From: Chionis minor
Lineage: Eukaryota; Chordata; Aves; Charadriiformes; Chionididae
Length of the DNA: 64,000 nt
Direction of reading: 5' to 3'
Assembly: GCA_013398295.1 (NCBI GenBank)
Contig: VZSF01006715.1
Location: 107,097-171,096 of the forward strand
Shown here: positions 14,201 through 27,638 of the stretch, one piece after another
How the letters are laid out: each line of letters begins with the position of its first letter
How positions within the stretch are numbered: position 1 is the first letter of the stretch
Position numbers and translations under genes: made by a program
Notes under the pieces: generated by a model
What the model was told of the DNA's origin: nothing
What the model saw: only the letters and a program-made list of their open reading frames with translations
The model's database searches: none

Positions 14201-17200
14201 TAGTTTGGCAAGCCACAAGATGCCATTGAGCAATTTCAGCAGAACTGAAGTCCTAGGCCAAACACAGATGCAAGTACTTCAGTGAATCTTGAAGTACAAG
14301 TACTCAGCCACTGAGAAAGCAGTACAAAAATTTTCTGAAAAACAACACTTCTGGAAGTATTGTGCCATGCGGTATGTCAGGATAAGTATGGACACTGTAT
14401 TTAGAGGTACTGATTCTTCCCAAAAGCAATGCTTAGCATCACTCGCAATCACTCAGGCAGTTTTGAAGTCCCGATGCTCTAAATAATCTAGAATTAGATT
14501 CAGCTTATTAATGTAAGAGAAATAATTAAATTTAACTTTGCTAGCACAGGGAACAACTTCCAGTATAATTCTTAACTATTAAAACTATTAACCTTAAAAC
14601 TCACAGATTTAAAACAGTCAACATGAAAATGAGGTGCTTGACACACTGTAGTAGTAACAATGGTCATTATATTTTGATATAAACAGCATATCAAGCAGAA
14701 GTTTGTCCCATGTCATCTGTTTAAATAACTCTAAATAGCATTGTAATCATTCTTTGTAATGCCTGTGTAATTTCAAAAACATTCACTTAATCAAAGATTT
14801 TTAATAATTTCTATAGACAAGTATTTCTAGCATTGTATTTTACATATTTCATTTCCTAATAATCGTAAAGCTAAGCATTGCATCTATATCTCAATTGCCA
14901 TATCAGTATCATGAGTTGTTTTATCCTGAACACAATAATGTGAATGTGAATCCTGAATTATTCTGAATGTGAACGGCAATGTGATTTGTCGTGATATCCC
15001 ACTGGGTGTATTATTAACCATGTGTTTATAAAGTAACAAGTGGAAATAAATTATCAGGGATGTCCGAAGAACAGCTTAGAACACACATTTTAAAACAGTT
15101 ACACCTGCTAATCAGTCTTTATTAAGGTTTATTTAAATTCCAAGTATGTGAGAACTCAAGTCTTGAAACCAGACCAATTTTAAGAAGTTATTTTTTGACA
15201 CAGGAGGCATGGATGTACAGCTGCTAAATGTACCTGTGGCAGGACTGGAACATTGCATGTACTGGCTTAGGTGACGAGATGCTGAGTCAGGAAACAAGGT
15301 AAAAACAACTTGAATTATATAAAAAATTATGCTTGAGGTTACAAAAAGCTCCAGCTGTGTTTTACCACAGCAAAAAAAAGGCAGCACTTGTTCAAAACCC
15401 ACAAAGAGGTGCAACTTCTTTCTGTGTATTTCAGTGTACAGAATTCATAAGAGATTTCCAATCTTCTACACAATTGACTGCGTGTTCTCAACCCAAACCC
15501 AAACAGAACCAGAGAATTTGCATATCAAAAATCACATTTTCTTTTTAAAACCAAACCAATACTTCATATCTCCACAACTTCCCAGAATACACTACTACAG
15601 TGTCTACTGTAGTAGACGTCTACATGCCAAGACGATACAAACATGACTGCAAGCAAGACAACCTTATGCTGCTATGTGCTCACGGAGAAGACAGGAAAAG
15701 AGCCATCAAAGTTGAAAGTGAGGAGAAGAATGTAGAGAACTCATTCCAGGTAGTAACTTTGCTCTGGCAGAGAATTTGTGACAACCGAAGTGGTCTTGTC
15801 TGGGTAAACGAGACTCAAGTACAGCTAAGAAAGATCTGACCTCTTACATAAATCACAACGGAAATTGCTCACAAGCCGAATTTCTTCCTAGGTCAAGGAA
15901 ATGCTTCACAAAAACATTCTCATTTGCACTCTGTATTGACCCTTCCTACTATCCCGACATTATTACCAAAACACTGCGTGTCAAACAGCAAAACACTTTG
16001 AACAGAAGATCCAGAGCTGAATGAGAAGCCACCATCAGCCTCATTTTATGGGAGACACTACCCGCAGCTTCAACCCTTGAGTCACCAACTGAGGTTATTT
16101 GTAAATCTAACTTCCTGTTTTTCAAACACAAAAACTCATCATGACATTAATGCGAAGAATCAACTATTCAGCAGTAAAACTAAGTTAGCCAAACTTAAGC
16201 AAGTCACCTGCTTAAAACAAAGTGCAAAGTAAGCTTCTAGCGATCTGAGACCTCTTGTTTCAAAGGTCCTTCAAGGATTATCATTAGTTAGCGGATCACA
16301 AAATCTAAGTGCCATCAAGGGATAATCTCAAAGAGTGATAAAATGAGCCTCTACCTCTTACCTGGCCACTAACCTGATGCCATTGGAAGATAACAAGTCG
16401 AAGCCTACAGGACTTGAAAAAGCCCACTACTCATTCAACCTCATTAAAAGCTAGCAGAGAGCTACAAAGTAATACCAATTTATACTGAGAGCAGGAAAGA
16501 AAAATTCTTTCAAAGGGAGATGGCTGGACTGAGAAGGGACAGGACCTGAGAAGTGTACACATTGGGCGTGTGCTATGTATATAAAAACCTGTCTTAACTA
16601 TTTTTATTGGTGCTGCTGGACAGCTACTGTGCTCATTCGACACTCCATTCGATTCAAACCTTTGTCCACAGATTTTAACATTAGATAGGAGATTTTGCGG
16701 CTAAACAAAAGCTAGTAATTTCTTGAAGCACAAAAACCAGAACAGTACCTTTTCTTGCGACAGTTAACTTAAAGTCATTTACCGGACTATGAATAAAAGT
16801 GTATTCCTTATACACAATGGTAAAAAAATGAATTTATTACGCTTGCACACATAACACAACTGTACAGGATTGATGGGAAGTACCAGGTGGTACTAATTAA
16901 GACCCACGTTATTTTATGCAACTCTTATTTTTCAGAAAGTACAATTATTTTTTATTTTAGGAATAGTTTAGAAGTACTAATACAGTATTATTGATGGGAA
17001 TATATGTAGAATAAGCAACATTTTTTTTTGTCCAGAAAGAGGAAGACTCCACCATGCAAACAAAACATTTACAAGGAACGTAATGGTATTTCCAGTTGGG
17101 ATATTGAGAATAGCCAGCCAGTAGTATTTGTCTTTGTGATGTGGTTGTCTCCCAACAGAGCTACATTGGCTTCTTATTTGTGAACTGCAGAAAAATTGAG

Positions 17201-18800
17201 CAGGTGGTGAAGACAAAAGGTGGAGATGGCCAAGTTAAATAATACACCTAAGCAACAGCATCCTCAAGTATGTGACAGAAACACCCTGCTGTAAGTGATG
17301 TACTGCTGGCAGAAAGGCTGGCCAAACACTGTAAATAACACATCACAAAAAAAAGCATTTCATGTTAACTAACAATTTCAGATTAACAGAAAACTCATCT
17401 TACTATCTTATGCCTCATCTGAATACAAAGTTGACTTGATCCTCTTTCAGAGTACCGTAGAAATCCTGTCTTGCCACATACATTCTTTCATTTGGCATAC
17501 AATGGCCTGCCCGGGTATGAATGACATGCATTCATAAGCATGAATTCATAATTTCTGAAAAGTATCATTTACTGAATAAAACTGGACAACTCTAAGATGA
17601 ATATTGAAAGACATCATATAATGATGGTATGTGTATTTAACTGTGTAACCCCTGTTCTCTGCAATCTCAGTTCATTTGGTAATGAACCAAAACAACTCTT
17701 TTGGCCGCATCTCCATTTTCTCTGTGCTTTTACGAATCTTCCCTTTGCATCACCCCACTTTTGATTAGAAACGAGGAGGAAGCTGCCTCAAAATCTATCC
17801 TACCACTTGGTTTTAAGACAGTTTCTTACTCTTGAATCCTCCTCAAGACTGAAAATGATCGTGTATCTCAACTACTCTACCAGCTGTTCAATAGAACCAG
17901 TCCTTCAAACCAACCGATCAGAGCAGAGGTTGGTAAACGTTATTTAATGCAGAATCTTTTATTTCAGACATCAACGTTTTTCAAGCGAAATCTCAAATCT
18001 CTAATATTATGAGAAGATAGCAAGGTAGCATTCTTCAGTCCTACCAGGAGCTACCCCATACTGCAAATAAACCAGTTATTTTCAAATGTTTTCAGGCTGT
18101 TTTTCAGTAGTGCTTTGACATCTCTTTGTACACCCCAGGAAATCAGGCACTGTTAAGTTCATAGCTAGTATCCACTGTGCTCAATGAATTATGTGTAGTT
18201 CTCATGTTATACTAGGATGAAATTCATTAATAGTGTCTGTAAGATTTTTTTAAATGAATACCAATGACAAGCACTAACTAGTCTTAAGAATGCAGTTTCT
18301 ACTAAAATAAAAAATCATGAAGGAGAGCTGGAGGGAAAGAAGTGGGATTTCAAAGTAAAGGTTCAAAGGATTTCAAAGATTTCAAGGTCTAAAGGATTTC
18401 AAATTAGATCATAAAGGTCTACCTGATCTTTTCCTGCTGGAAAACTCTGAGAATCGGTTTCAAAACCACTTCTTCAATAAACTAATAACGTGATAGCATT
18501 GTTGGTTGAAATTTTAAATAATATTTTGGTTCCTTTTACACTTTCAGAGGCCTGTCATTCAAAGAATAAAGCTCAGTGCCTCCTATAAACGAAACCTCTC
18601 CAAATTCTCCCTTCTCTCCTCCACGTACTCAGAAACGGGATAAAGAATGAAGTAGCTGCCTTGATCACATTATCACATACCGATCCCTCACGTTGAAGGC
18701 GAATGGGAGACTGAGAAAATAACATGTATTTACCAAAAAATTCCAGCAATAAGAAAACGTTTGAGAAACTGTGAATGACCAGGTCCATTTGAGACAAGGA
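11205..18800. other. Intergenic, AT-rich, no gene recognised
   Basis: No coding exon or RNA gene is recognisable. The notable points are a motif-dense patch at 11770-11880, an A-rich stretch at 13480-13650 and a nested palindrome at 15592-15623. Open frames stay near or below 105 codons. Confidence 0.6.
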
Positions 18801-18839
18801 GGCATCTTTTGGTCATTCACGCGAGCGCTCTAGAACCGA

Positions 18840-19230
18840 CATTTTTCGACTCACAGCAGGGGGGTTTGGCGGGACTTGCGGGAGGCACCCGCCGCCCCGC
18901 ACGGGCCCCGCGGCAGCCCCGGGCAGGGTGCGCTCCCCTAGACGCGCTCGACCCCCGAGGCGCGACCGCCCACCGCAGCCCCCGCCGCCGCCCTCGCCCA
19001 CCNGGCTGACGTGGCTCGGGCCGCGCGCGGACTTTTCTCCCCGCAGAGAGGGCGAAAAGGGGTTCTTAGCCCTTCACCTCGCCGCGTACTGAGGCCGAAG
19101 GCGCCGTTCACAGCGGCGGTTCCCAGCGCGGGGCAGACTCGGCACCGCAGAGCTGGTTCCCCGCGCAGGGTTACGCTTACCGAAACAACGACATCGGGAA
19201 ACCGAATAATAATTGTATGCCCCCGCGGGG
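18840..19230. promoter_or_regulatory. Orphan CpG island
   Basis: About 390 bp of high-GC, CpG-dense sequence surrounded by AT-rich DNA, 2.1-2.5 kb beyond the ZDHHC21 stop codon. It contains a TGACGTGG motif (19007-19014; CREB/ATF-like), many CGCG blocks and a good minus-strand donor (TTTCG|GTAAGC, exon end at 19181). Both strands have open frames of 60-100 codons, but these look like composition effects and resemble no protein I know. It may be the promoter of an unannotated non-coding transcript or a 3'-end island. One N lies at 19003. Confidence 0.65.
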
Positions 19231-20414
19231 AACGTATCAAGAATTCTTAAATGCTTGATCCTATTTCTTAATACGCTTCAGAACTGTATGACCTACTACC
19301 TACGGTAACTCTGATAATTGATTAGCTTGAAAAACTATGTTTTGCATATGAAAAGGATTTAAATACTGACACGTAAAACGAAACTGCTCCTATTCCCCTA
19401 GGTGTTTTCACAGAGACTGTAATAGCATAGAATTCCTTAAAAAAAGAGAGAATACAGCCATTACTTTATACGCGCATCCTTTTTCAAACACTGCTCCAGC
19501 CTTGCCATCCACTTCCCTCCAGCTTCCTTTTGTTTGAATATTGCTGCCAGTACCATCTTAAAGAAAGTCTAAACTCACGTCTAAAAATGCTGTGACAAAA
19601 GCAGCCTGAAAACATTAGGCCTGAAATTTAAACGAATACTGCACCTACGTTTAAAAGGAGGGGGAAAGTGAAGCAGGTTCAAATGAGAGGTTTACAAAAG
19701 TTTAAAATTCAAGTGACTTTTAAGATGCAGCTTTTGGGAGTTTCAATGGATCACCAAAACCTGTTGATTCAATACGGGACACCCAACATTGGCAGTGACC
19801 GCGTTAAGATTTTAAGGCAGCTGATCTAAAAAGTCATTATGAATACCACCCATGACAACTCTAGCCTTTCTTTTTGAATTAACTGTTCACAAACGAACTA
19901 TTATGCTCTCCAAACACAAAGCAGGTAAATTACATCCTGCTTTTCTGCCTTTTATTATCCTATTGCATGGCTGTCATTTAAGGTGGATCCCAGTCCTGTT
20001 AGGCTGGACAAAAACACAGCAAGCAGCGTAACTGAAAACATTGATCAAAATTTTTATGAAAAATTCACAGAACTTTCAAGAATCACCTCATGCTGATATT
20101 TGTATAGATACAGAGGGCTATAACAAATTACACAATTTTTCCAGGTACAGCAAAGCTGACTCCATACTTTGGGAATTGTCATTTTACCAGCTGTAACCTG
20201 AAGGATGTATTCCGTGATTAACAACTTCCATATATAAAGGTCCCACAACAAGCTATCGTACATCAGTGTAGTACCCTAGTAAATCAGTTTACATTCTTTA
20301 CTATACATGTTAGTAGCAAATATCTGTATTTATGTATAAATATTTTAAAGTATTTTCACATATATTTCCAATATACGAACAGAGCAATTGCAGGTAATCA
20401 TGAATAAACAGAAG

Positions 20415-21322
20415 TAAATATAAAATTTATAACTTTATTGACAATAGACTCTTCTTTATGGTACATTACACTAACGAATTAAATATACATTTTTTAGAAG
20501 TAGTTATTCTAGTATTTGCACCATAAAACCTCTCTGTTGAATTATTGCAAAGAAATTCTTGGAATATAGGGAAAACATGCTTTCTATCTGCATATTTTAC
20601 CCTGGAATATTTCATCACTTTTGTTGACATAAAGACATGAATATTTTTCACTAAGATCATCATATCTATGCAGAAAGCTTTAAGAAGTAAGATTTTGCTA
20701 TATAAACACACACACACATAGGCGTATTTATAAAAACCTCTCTGAGGACAGTTTCAGAAGAAGTCTGCCCCAGTTTTAAATGTTACTTTTTATAGTGCGG
20801 TGCTGCATGATTACTACTGCATATCATAAATAAATGGCAGTATCAGGGAATCTTAAACACATGTAGCTGAAAAAAAAGACAAAATTATCTAGAAAGAACA
20901 ACTGATAAAAAAAAAAACACTTTAAAAAATTCAAGGCAGAATAAGACACTTAGTGGGAAAGCTAACAATCAATGTAAACTTCAGTGTTTCCTACCAAAAA
21001 AAACTAGTAAAAAGAGGCAGTATCAAACAAATAGTGTAAGACTGCATTCCAGTCATTTGGTTTTGGTATTAACCTCAAAGGCAAAAGAAATCCCCTTGGA
21101 AAGGTAATCTGAAAGTAAATACACCTGAAGTTAAACATACAACTTGTATGAATCTCAGAACAGAATCAAGACCACTATTAAAATAAAGCCTGGGGCACGC
21201 TCTGATACCTATGATTGGTGGGTGGATTTTAATTGACTTGGAGACTGTTACAGTCCCATTATCATAAAACCTGTAACGCATTTCCAGCATGGAGGACCCA
21301 TCTGTGCCGACCATCCATCTGT
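20415..21322 (-). other. ZDHHC21: ZDHHC21 3' UTR (shortest likely form)
   Basis: Sequence after the stop codon, AT-rich and without an open frame. An AATAAA signal on the minus strand lies at 20439-20434 and an ATTAAA variant near 21231-21226. The end given assumes cleavage about 20 nt past the AATAAA. Mammalian ZDHHC21 transcripts have long 3' UTRs, so longer forms reaching below 20 kb are possible. Confidence 0.55.
20434..20439 (-). terminator. Candidate poly(A) signal AATAAA
   Basis: Minus-strand CAATAAAG about 0.9 kb after the ZDHHC21 stop codon, followed by U-rich, GU-containing sequence. It is the first perfect AATAAA I see after the stop on that strand. Confidence 0.5.
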
Positions 21323-21455
21323 TCAGACGTGATTGGCAAAGTGGTAGGGAACTCGTAGTGGTTGCCTCTGCCTGAAAGGAATAAACCACAGGATCTTCCA
21401 GTGAGTGCCAAAAACTTCTGAGAAGGTCTGCTGCCATGGCTTTCGGGGCCTTGAT
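21323..21455 (-). CDS. ZDHHC21: ZDHHC21 last coding exon with stop codon
   Basis: 133 nt; completes Ile222 and encodes residues 223-265, then TGA at 21325-21323. It encodes the cytosolic tail with [20 protein letters not shown], Phe233 and the conserved C-terminus [14 protein letters not shown]. The acceptor TTCTGTAG precedes 21455. The reading frame is fixed by the 44-nt exon upstream. Confidence 0.97.
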
Positions 21456-21932
21456 CTACAGAAGACAGCATTATTAGTGAAAGACAGCACGCCCACGGTG
21501 CACTTCAGTCAGCTAGAACAATGCAGGTTGGCTGGGGATCCATTACTGGACTCTGATGAATTGTGTCCCAGCATCACAAATACAGCTTTTCTCTCATTAC
21601 GGCACGCAGCTGAGACTCAACTTTGGAGAACAGAAACTCTCTGTGTCATCAATCAACCGAAGGCAACTTTTGAAGCAGAGGAGAACCTCAGAATCAATGA
21701 AATGTATGTCAAGACACAGCAGAAAGTGTCTTTTGATCTGTACTTTTGAAAGAAAATACAGTTCCACTGGATTTGGGTAGGGAAGGAACGGGAATAACAT
21801 GAGGCTACTTCATGAGCAACCAATATTAAAAGCTTAGTGAGCTGCTGATAGAGATAGGAAGTTCAGGGCACAGTACCATGCAAAATAATCTTAACAAAGT
21901 GCCTTTGGTTCCTTTTCTCTCTCACACAGTTA

Positions 21933-21964
<32 letters not shown>

Positions 21965-24900
21965 CCCCCCCCCTTTANAAAAGCGCTACTCCTTTAGCTT
22001 TTCAGCAAATAAATGTAGAAATTTTACAGCACTTACATGTCTTCACAACAGTTTGACATTTTTTCTATGCTTGTAGTGTCCTGTTGAAGAAAACACAATG
22101 AAAAAGTATTTACATTCCTAACTGTTAAAATGTCATTATGAAGGCAACTAAATAAAGCAGGGAATCAATTCTTAGCATACCCTGCTTTGGCATTAGTCCA
22201 GTAGGTTACATATTACTCATGCACTGTATTAAACAGCTGTGAAATTATATGCACAAATTTACTCAGTCTGCTCAATGATTTTTACAAACATGATGTGAAA
22301 CTATACTGTGTAGTTTTACTGTGACAGCACATACCACAGAATGTCAACAAAAACTTACAGCATTATTACAGCTAAAATTAATTCAGATATTACAATTAAT
22401 TCATGGGACATTCAGAAGTAATGTAACGTATACTGTTGCCTTACTTTTCACAAGCACTTATTCCAGACTTGGAGCAGTCCACTGAGATAGCCACAGGAAA
22501 ATTTAGTAAAATGCAACTATTAACAGATGTAGTATTTTGAAAAGCAGGAGATACTAAGAAGTTTTTAAAATAGTTATCATCATGAGTAATGTAATGCAAA
22601 CACCACCACTAGCAATATACCATCAGTTTCCCTAGTCTCTACAGGTAAATATCCAATATAAAAACTATTCTCTTAAAATGCAACAAAAACTAAATAATGT
22701 GCAGAGTAAAGGCACTCCTGCAGCTAACAGTAAATTAAGCCCATACTTCACTTTTCTGAACATGATTAATCTAGTGAGTCACAAAGTTTTATAATTAATT
22801 TATAATTAATTTATAATTAAATTAAATCAATTTAAGCTTAGATCATGCCCAAATAAAACTTTTAAAACTAGCAATAGCACTTTTCTCTCACTTTTGCACT
22901 ATACATTTAACAAAAAAGCTTGCTTTGCAAGTATCACTTCAATTCTAACTCCAGCAGTATTAGTGTTTTCAATGCACATTCATAGTTCACTATGTCCCAA
23001 AATCACTCATGAGGTCCAAAATACAGTACTTGAAATATTTCTCGTGGTTCCATGTCCTTTTCATGGCAGCTTGATAGTTCCCTTTGCTGTTCATTGATTT
23101 AGGCATGCACATAATGCACCTGTCAAATTACACTAGTGTTTGAATGAAACTAAGAGCTACCCTCTATTGTCCCAGCCATACAGAGACACAAGGGCTGTGG
23201 TTTAATTAGCCTGTGACTTCATTGTCATCTAGAAACGCTACCTAGCAATAAAACCATACCATCTTCCTTGATTGTTCCTGCCATCAGTGCGTCCAGTTCA
23301 GTGCTGGCACTGCTGGGATTCTGCCACCACCTTTCATAAAGCTTTGGAGGGGAACGGTGAAATGTGAGTTGGAAATAACATACAGGAAGCTGCTTCCCTG
23401 CTTCACCAGAAGTGGGTGGCCTCAACTCCTCTTGCCAAACTTTGTCCTTCTAAATCCACTTCGCAGCTCTGGCGAGTTTTGCAACAGGACCCCTCGCCAC
23501 ATGCTAAATGGAAAACACCTTAATTCTGCCCACGACCTACCCAGCTGAATTCCTGACACACTATAGCAAAGGACAGAAGTCCCCTCTTCTCACACCAATC
23601 TACCGGGATGCCCAAGTTCCTCCCTGTTTCTGCAGAGAAGGCATGCCCACTGCAGACTACACCAACCACTCTGGCCCCATCATTAGGTGGACCTGCACAA
23701 CCGCTCAGCAGGGAGAGAGGACACCACCGGAAGCAGCAGACTGTCAATGCTGTCTGTTGTTTCCATTCCCATAGATGAGCCGCTGCTTCTCTCCACCTCA
23801 TGGGCCTCTCCAGCATATTCCCCCTCACCTGCCACAGGTGGCAGGAAAGCAACACTAGACACAAGCCATTCTCCTTGTCACGGCAGGGCAGGGCAGGACA
23901 GGACAGGACTGCACAGCCAAGGGATACTCTGCTTCCTTGGGCTCTTTGTTCGACTCCGGGAGAACAAACACCACCTTTTCTGACCACAGAAAATCACACA
24001 CAGCTTTCTGAATGACAAGGACCAAGTAAGCACAGATATTACTTCCATGATATTTTGGTGAGGTTGTTAACGGTGTTTTCGTGAGAGCCACAGCTCCTTC
24101 CATAACTGCAACAATATATCAGCTCTAGGAATTATTCTCCGGTCAACTCAAAGCTGTCTATCTGATAGTACAACACTGGATCGTTAGAAAGCAATGATTG
24201 CTAATGATTTTTTGTACGACAGTAGCATGCTAGTCCAGACTACAATTTATGTCTAGCTATCAAAGATTTGTTATCATTTCACAAAAGCAGCCTTAAAACA
24301 GCCTTGGGTGCAGAAGTAACATAATAAAATAATACCTTAAATATGGCTTTTTGCTGTTTCTCCACATTTTTTATTCATTGATACATTTGTACTGCCCCTA
24401 AAATACCGTATTTGAGATTTCTGGAGGAATTCCCAGGTTGGGAACTGGGGGTTCTATTTCTTTTTAATTATCATGGCATGTTATCAAGACCTGAATGATG
24501 CTCATCAGGGTCTACTCCCCTCAAAAAATGTAACCCATTAAATTAACAACCTAACTGAAAGCACCAAAACAGGAACTGCAGAAAATGATTGAAGAAAAGA
24601 CTGTCAAGCTTCCACACCTTTAAAACATACTGAGAATTTTAGTTGGATAGGAAGCCAAAGGAAATCCTCCCTTCTTTCCTTCCTTCCTTCCTTCTTCTAT
24701 TAAAATGCCAACATCTACTTTAGAATACTTTTGCTTTACAGTAAAAGAACTGGGACTAAGCAGTGAATCCCTTGCTTCTGGGATACTTTTTCAGAATTAA
24801 AAAAACTTTATAGCTGCAATTTAAAAGCTGTGAACTAGGACTGGAGGGAATGGGAGGAAACATCCCTCTGAAGTTTAGCTGCTTAACAAGTGCTAGTGAC

Positions 24901-27600
24901 TGAACCTAAGAAACCCAATTCCCCTCACAGCTTCCTTCCCCCGACGCTGCTGCCAAACAGCTGGGCTCGTTCGAAATGTCCTTTCATTTGAGAGTGAAAC
25001 AATTTACCTTTTTGCATGAAAGTGAAACTTCACAGCAACCCAGGAAACTTGGTAGCCCCTCTGGAGACAGGACAGGAAGGAAAGGGAGAGGGCTGCAGTT
25101 GAGTTTTGGCCCATTATTTAAGGCTTTCTTCTCAGACAAACGAATTTTTCTTCTTTTGGAGATGGGAGGACCAGAATAACCACAAATCTTCTGAATGACA
25201 AGGTGTTCTGTTCACCAACACATCTCACAAATGGCTTTCAACCAGAATATCATCTCTCGTAATTATGCATTTGATGCATGCCAAGGTTTTGCTATAACAT
25301 CAGCATTACTGTGTTCAGCCTAAGAGGCTTTGGCTGTCTGCATCTACTATCCGCTTGGATTACTATTAATACAAATAGAACTCCACTAAGATTTTTTTTT
25401 TCTCCCCAGACCCACAGCTAATGCTGATGTTAAAATCTTTTGGAGAACTGGCACGCATCCAAAAGTTGAAAATAACTTGGTATGAGCAAACATGGCGCAT
25501 GTATTGAGTCCTAGTAATCTCTATCTCCAAAAGTCCCACAAAATTTACAATTGCATAGAAGACAAAACTGACTAACCCACAACTGGTTAATTGCACATGA
25601 TGCCTCATCTGGACCCCCAAAGTCATCAAACAGATGGGAAAGAACTCTTGTTCATGCACCTGGTTATTCAGAGATATATACCTAATGACATGCATCTTAA
25701 AACAACTAGGAAAAAAAAAATCATACCTCAGTGAGAAAGGCAAAAGAAATTAGAGGAAATAAACATAGCAATTATTAACAACACATCACTTTGAAACAAG
25801 AGGAAAAGGGCAAAGGGTTTAGATTCTGCTGAGGGGGTGATGAATGTTTTTTTGCTTTGAGGACTTACTACGAGTCTGTAAGAGCAGCTTGTCCACCCTA
25901 AGTGAAGTAAACTACTGCCATAGCTAAGACTGATATGAGAGGAATGGAGAGGCATTTGTACGAGCTGACTGAATTCTGCAGACCAACTTAAGCTTCATTT
26001 GCAAATGAATGCACCTGTGTTAGCCACTAAGACAAATATATCTTTCACATCTGTATTTGTAATTAGCATAACCGACCACCTGAAAAAAAAAAAAAGGTTT
26101 TTTTGAAAGATCGCATGCACTCTTTAACAAACTCTGCTAGAGGATGGAGTTCATCATGAACTAATTTATCATGGAAGAAACACATGGAAAGAGCATTTTC
26201 CTCTTACTGACTCATGTTTTCCAAAGGAGAAGCTGTAATTTGTAACTCACAGGACTAACTCCAAAGCACCCAGCCACAATCTCTTGTTCAATTTTTCTTG
26301 TGTGTTTGCTTAAAGTGATGTGTATTCGATACCACTCTATTTAATACTTGCAATAGAAGAAGATAAGCTTTATGCCACGCTTCCTTAATACAGTATTTTT
26401 AACTACTCAGTGTATAAGAATCACCAGGAAAGTCTGATAAAGCAGAAAGACAAAAAAAAAAAAAGAAACAAAACTTGCAAGCCTTCCTGGATTTGCAGCC
26501 ATTGCTTTTATCCAAAACTGCAAGACAGCATATCCTCTATCTGAACAATACATTTTTTCATTCTTTTTATCTAACTTCCTTTCACTGTGTGTATGTAAAT
26601 GACAGGTGAGCAACTGAACATCTCATAGAAAAAGTACTTCCTATTTCAGAAATTGTCCTTTTTGGCATTGATTACCTTTTCAGTTTACATTTGGCTACTT
26701 TTTAGCATTCCTTTCTTAATTTAGACTTCTTATATAAGATCATATGATAAACTTTGTCAAGTACAGCTAAGTTCAACCTGAAAATTACTAGTTCAGTTTC
26801 AACTTTAAATCCCTAAACCAGAGAATTGTGTGCAAAAGGAAGAATGAAGCTACACTATATTATATCTAAGGAATATTCCTACACTCCTCTGTGCTCTGAT
26901 GAATTTAGTTAAAAAGATTTCGAATGTATTTGTCAGATATTAGAAAATTATTCAGTGAAAAGAAAACCTCTGATAACAAATTAGGAACACATCTACACAG
27001 AAGATGATATAAACAGATCTCTTCAGTCTATTTCAAGTCCATGGCACCTTAGGTGCAGATAGATGCATGACAGCAACAGACATGACAAAACAGATTATTT
27101 TTCTTGATATTTAAAATACCTTCTTAAGATAAAAATATTAAGGAAAAAATGCTCAGGAAGGCTAGCTGTTGACCTCCCTCACATGAAAGCCTTATTAATG
27201 GTACAATGTCTAAATTTCATGAGCAACATTTAAACAAAGTGTACTCAGTCCCCAGAACACTCAAATACCATTATTATACTTATTTTCATTTGGTTAAAGG
27301 TACTTCCTTTACTGTTTAGAAAAATACTGAGTTGTAAAAGGATTTCCCTCTTTGCGTAAACATGGGGTATTTTTGGCATGATATTTTTGACTGTCTGCAC
27401 ACTATAAACTCACTTTGATTAAATTTTCCAACATGCTTTTCCTTGATAGTATTGTAAATAATTAACTTCACCCCACTTTACCTAAAACCATGTAGTGATT
27501 TAAATAAAACAGGTGAGATCTTTTGCCACTTAAGTGTGTCTTACACTTGAATTTATTCTTACATTTTAAGTAGCTCATGAAAAAGTTTTTTTAAATAAAC

Positions 27601-27638
<38 letters not shown>

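Noticed and set aside
1..18800. NFIB exons expected on the left
   Set aside because: No NFI DNA-binding domain or other NFIB-like exon seen; the distance to NFIB is large in other vertebrates.
18938..19240. 100-codon minus-strand and 79-codon plus-strand frames in the orphan CpG island
   Set aside because: Open on both strands because stops are rare in such GC-rich sequence, and the minus-strand frame contains an N. The protein content is low-complexity.
23520..23987. 155-codon minus-strand frame and overlapping plus-strand frames
   Set aside because: GC-rich intron patch with a minisatellite inside; no recognisable domain and no gene-like structure.
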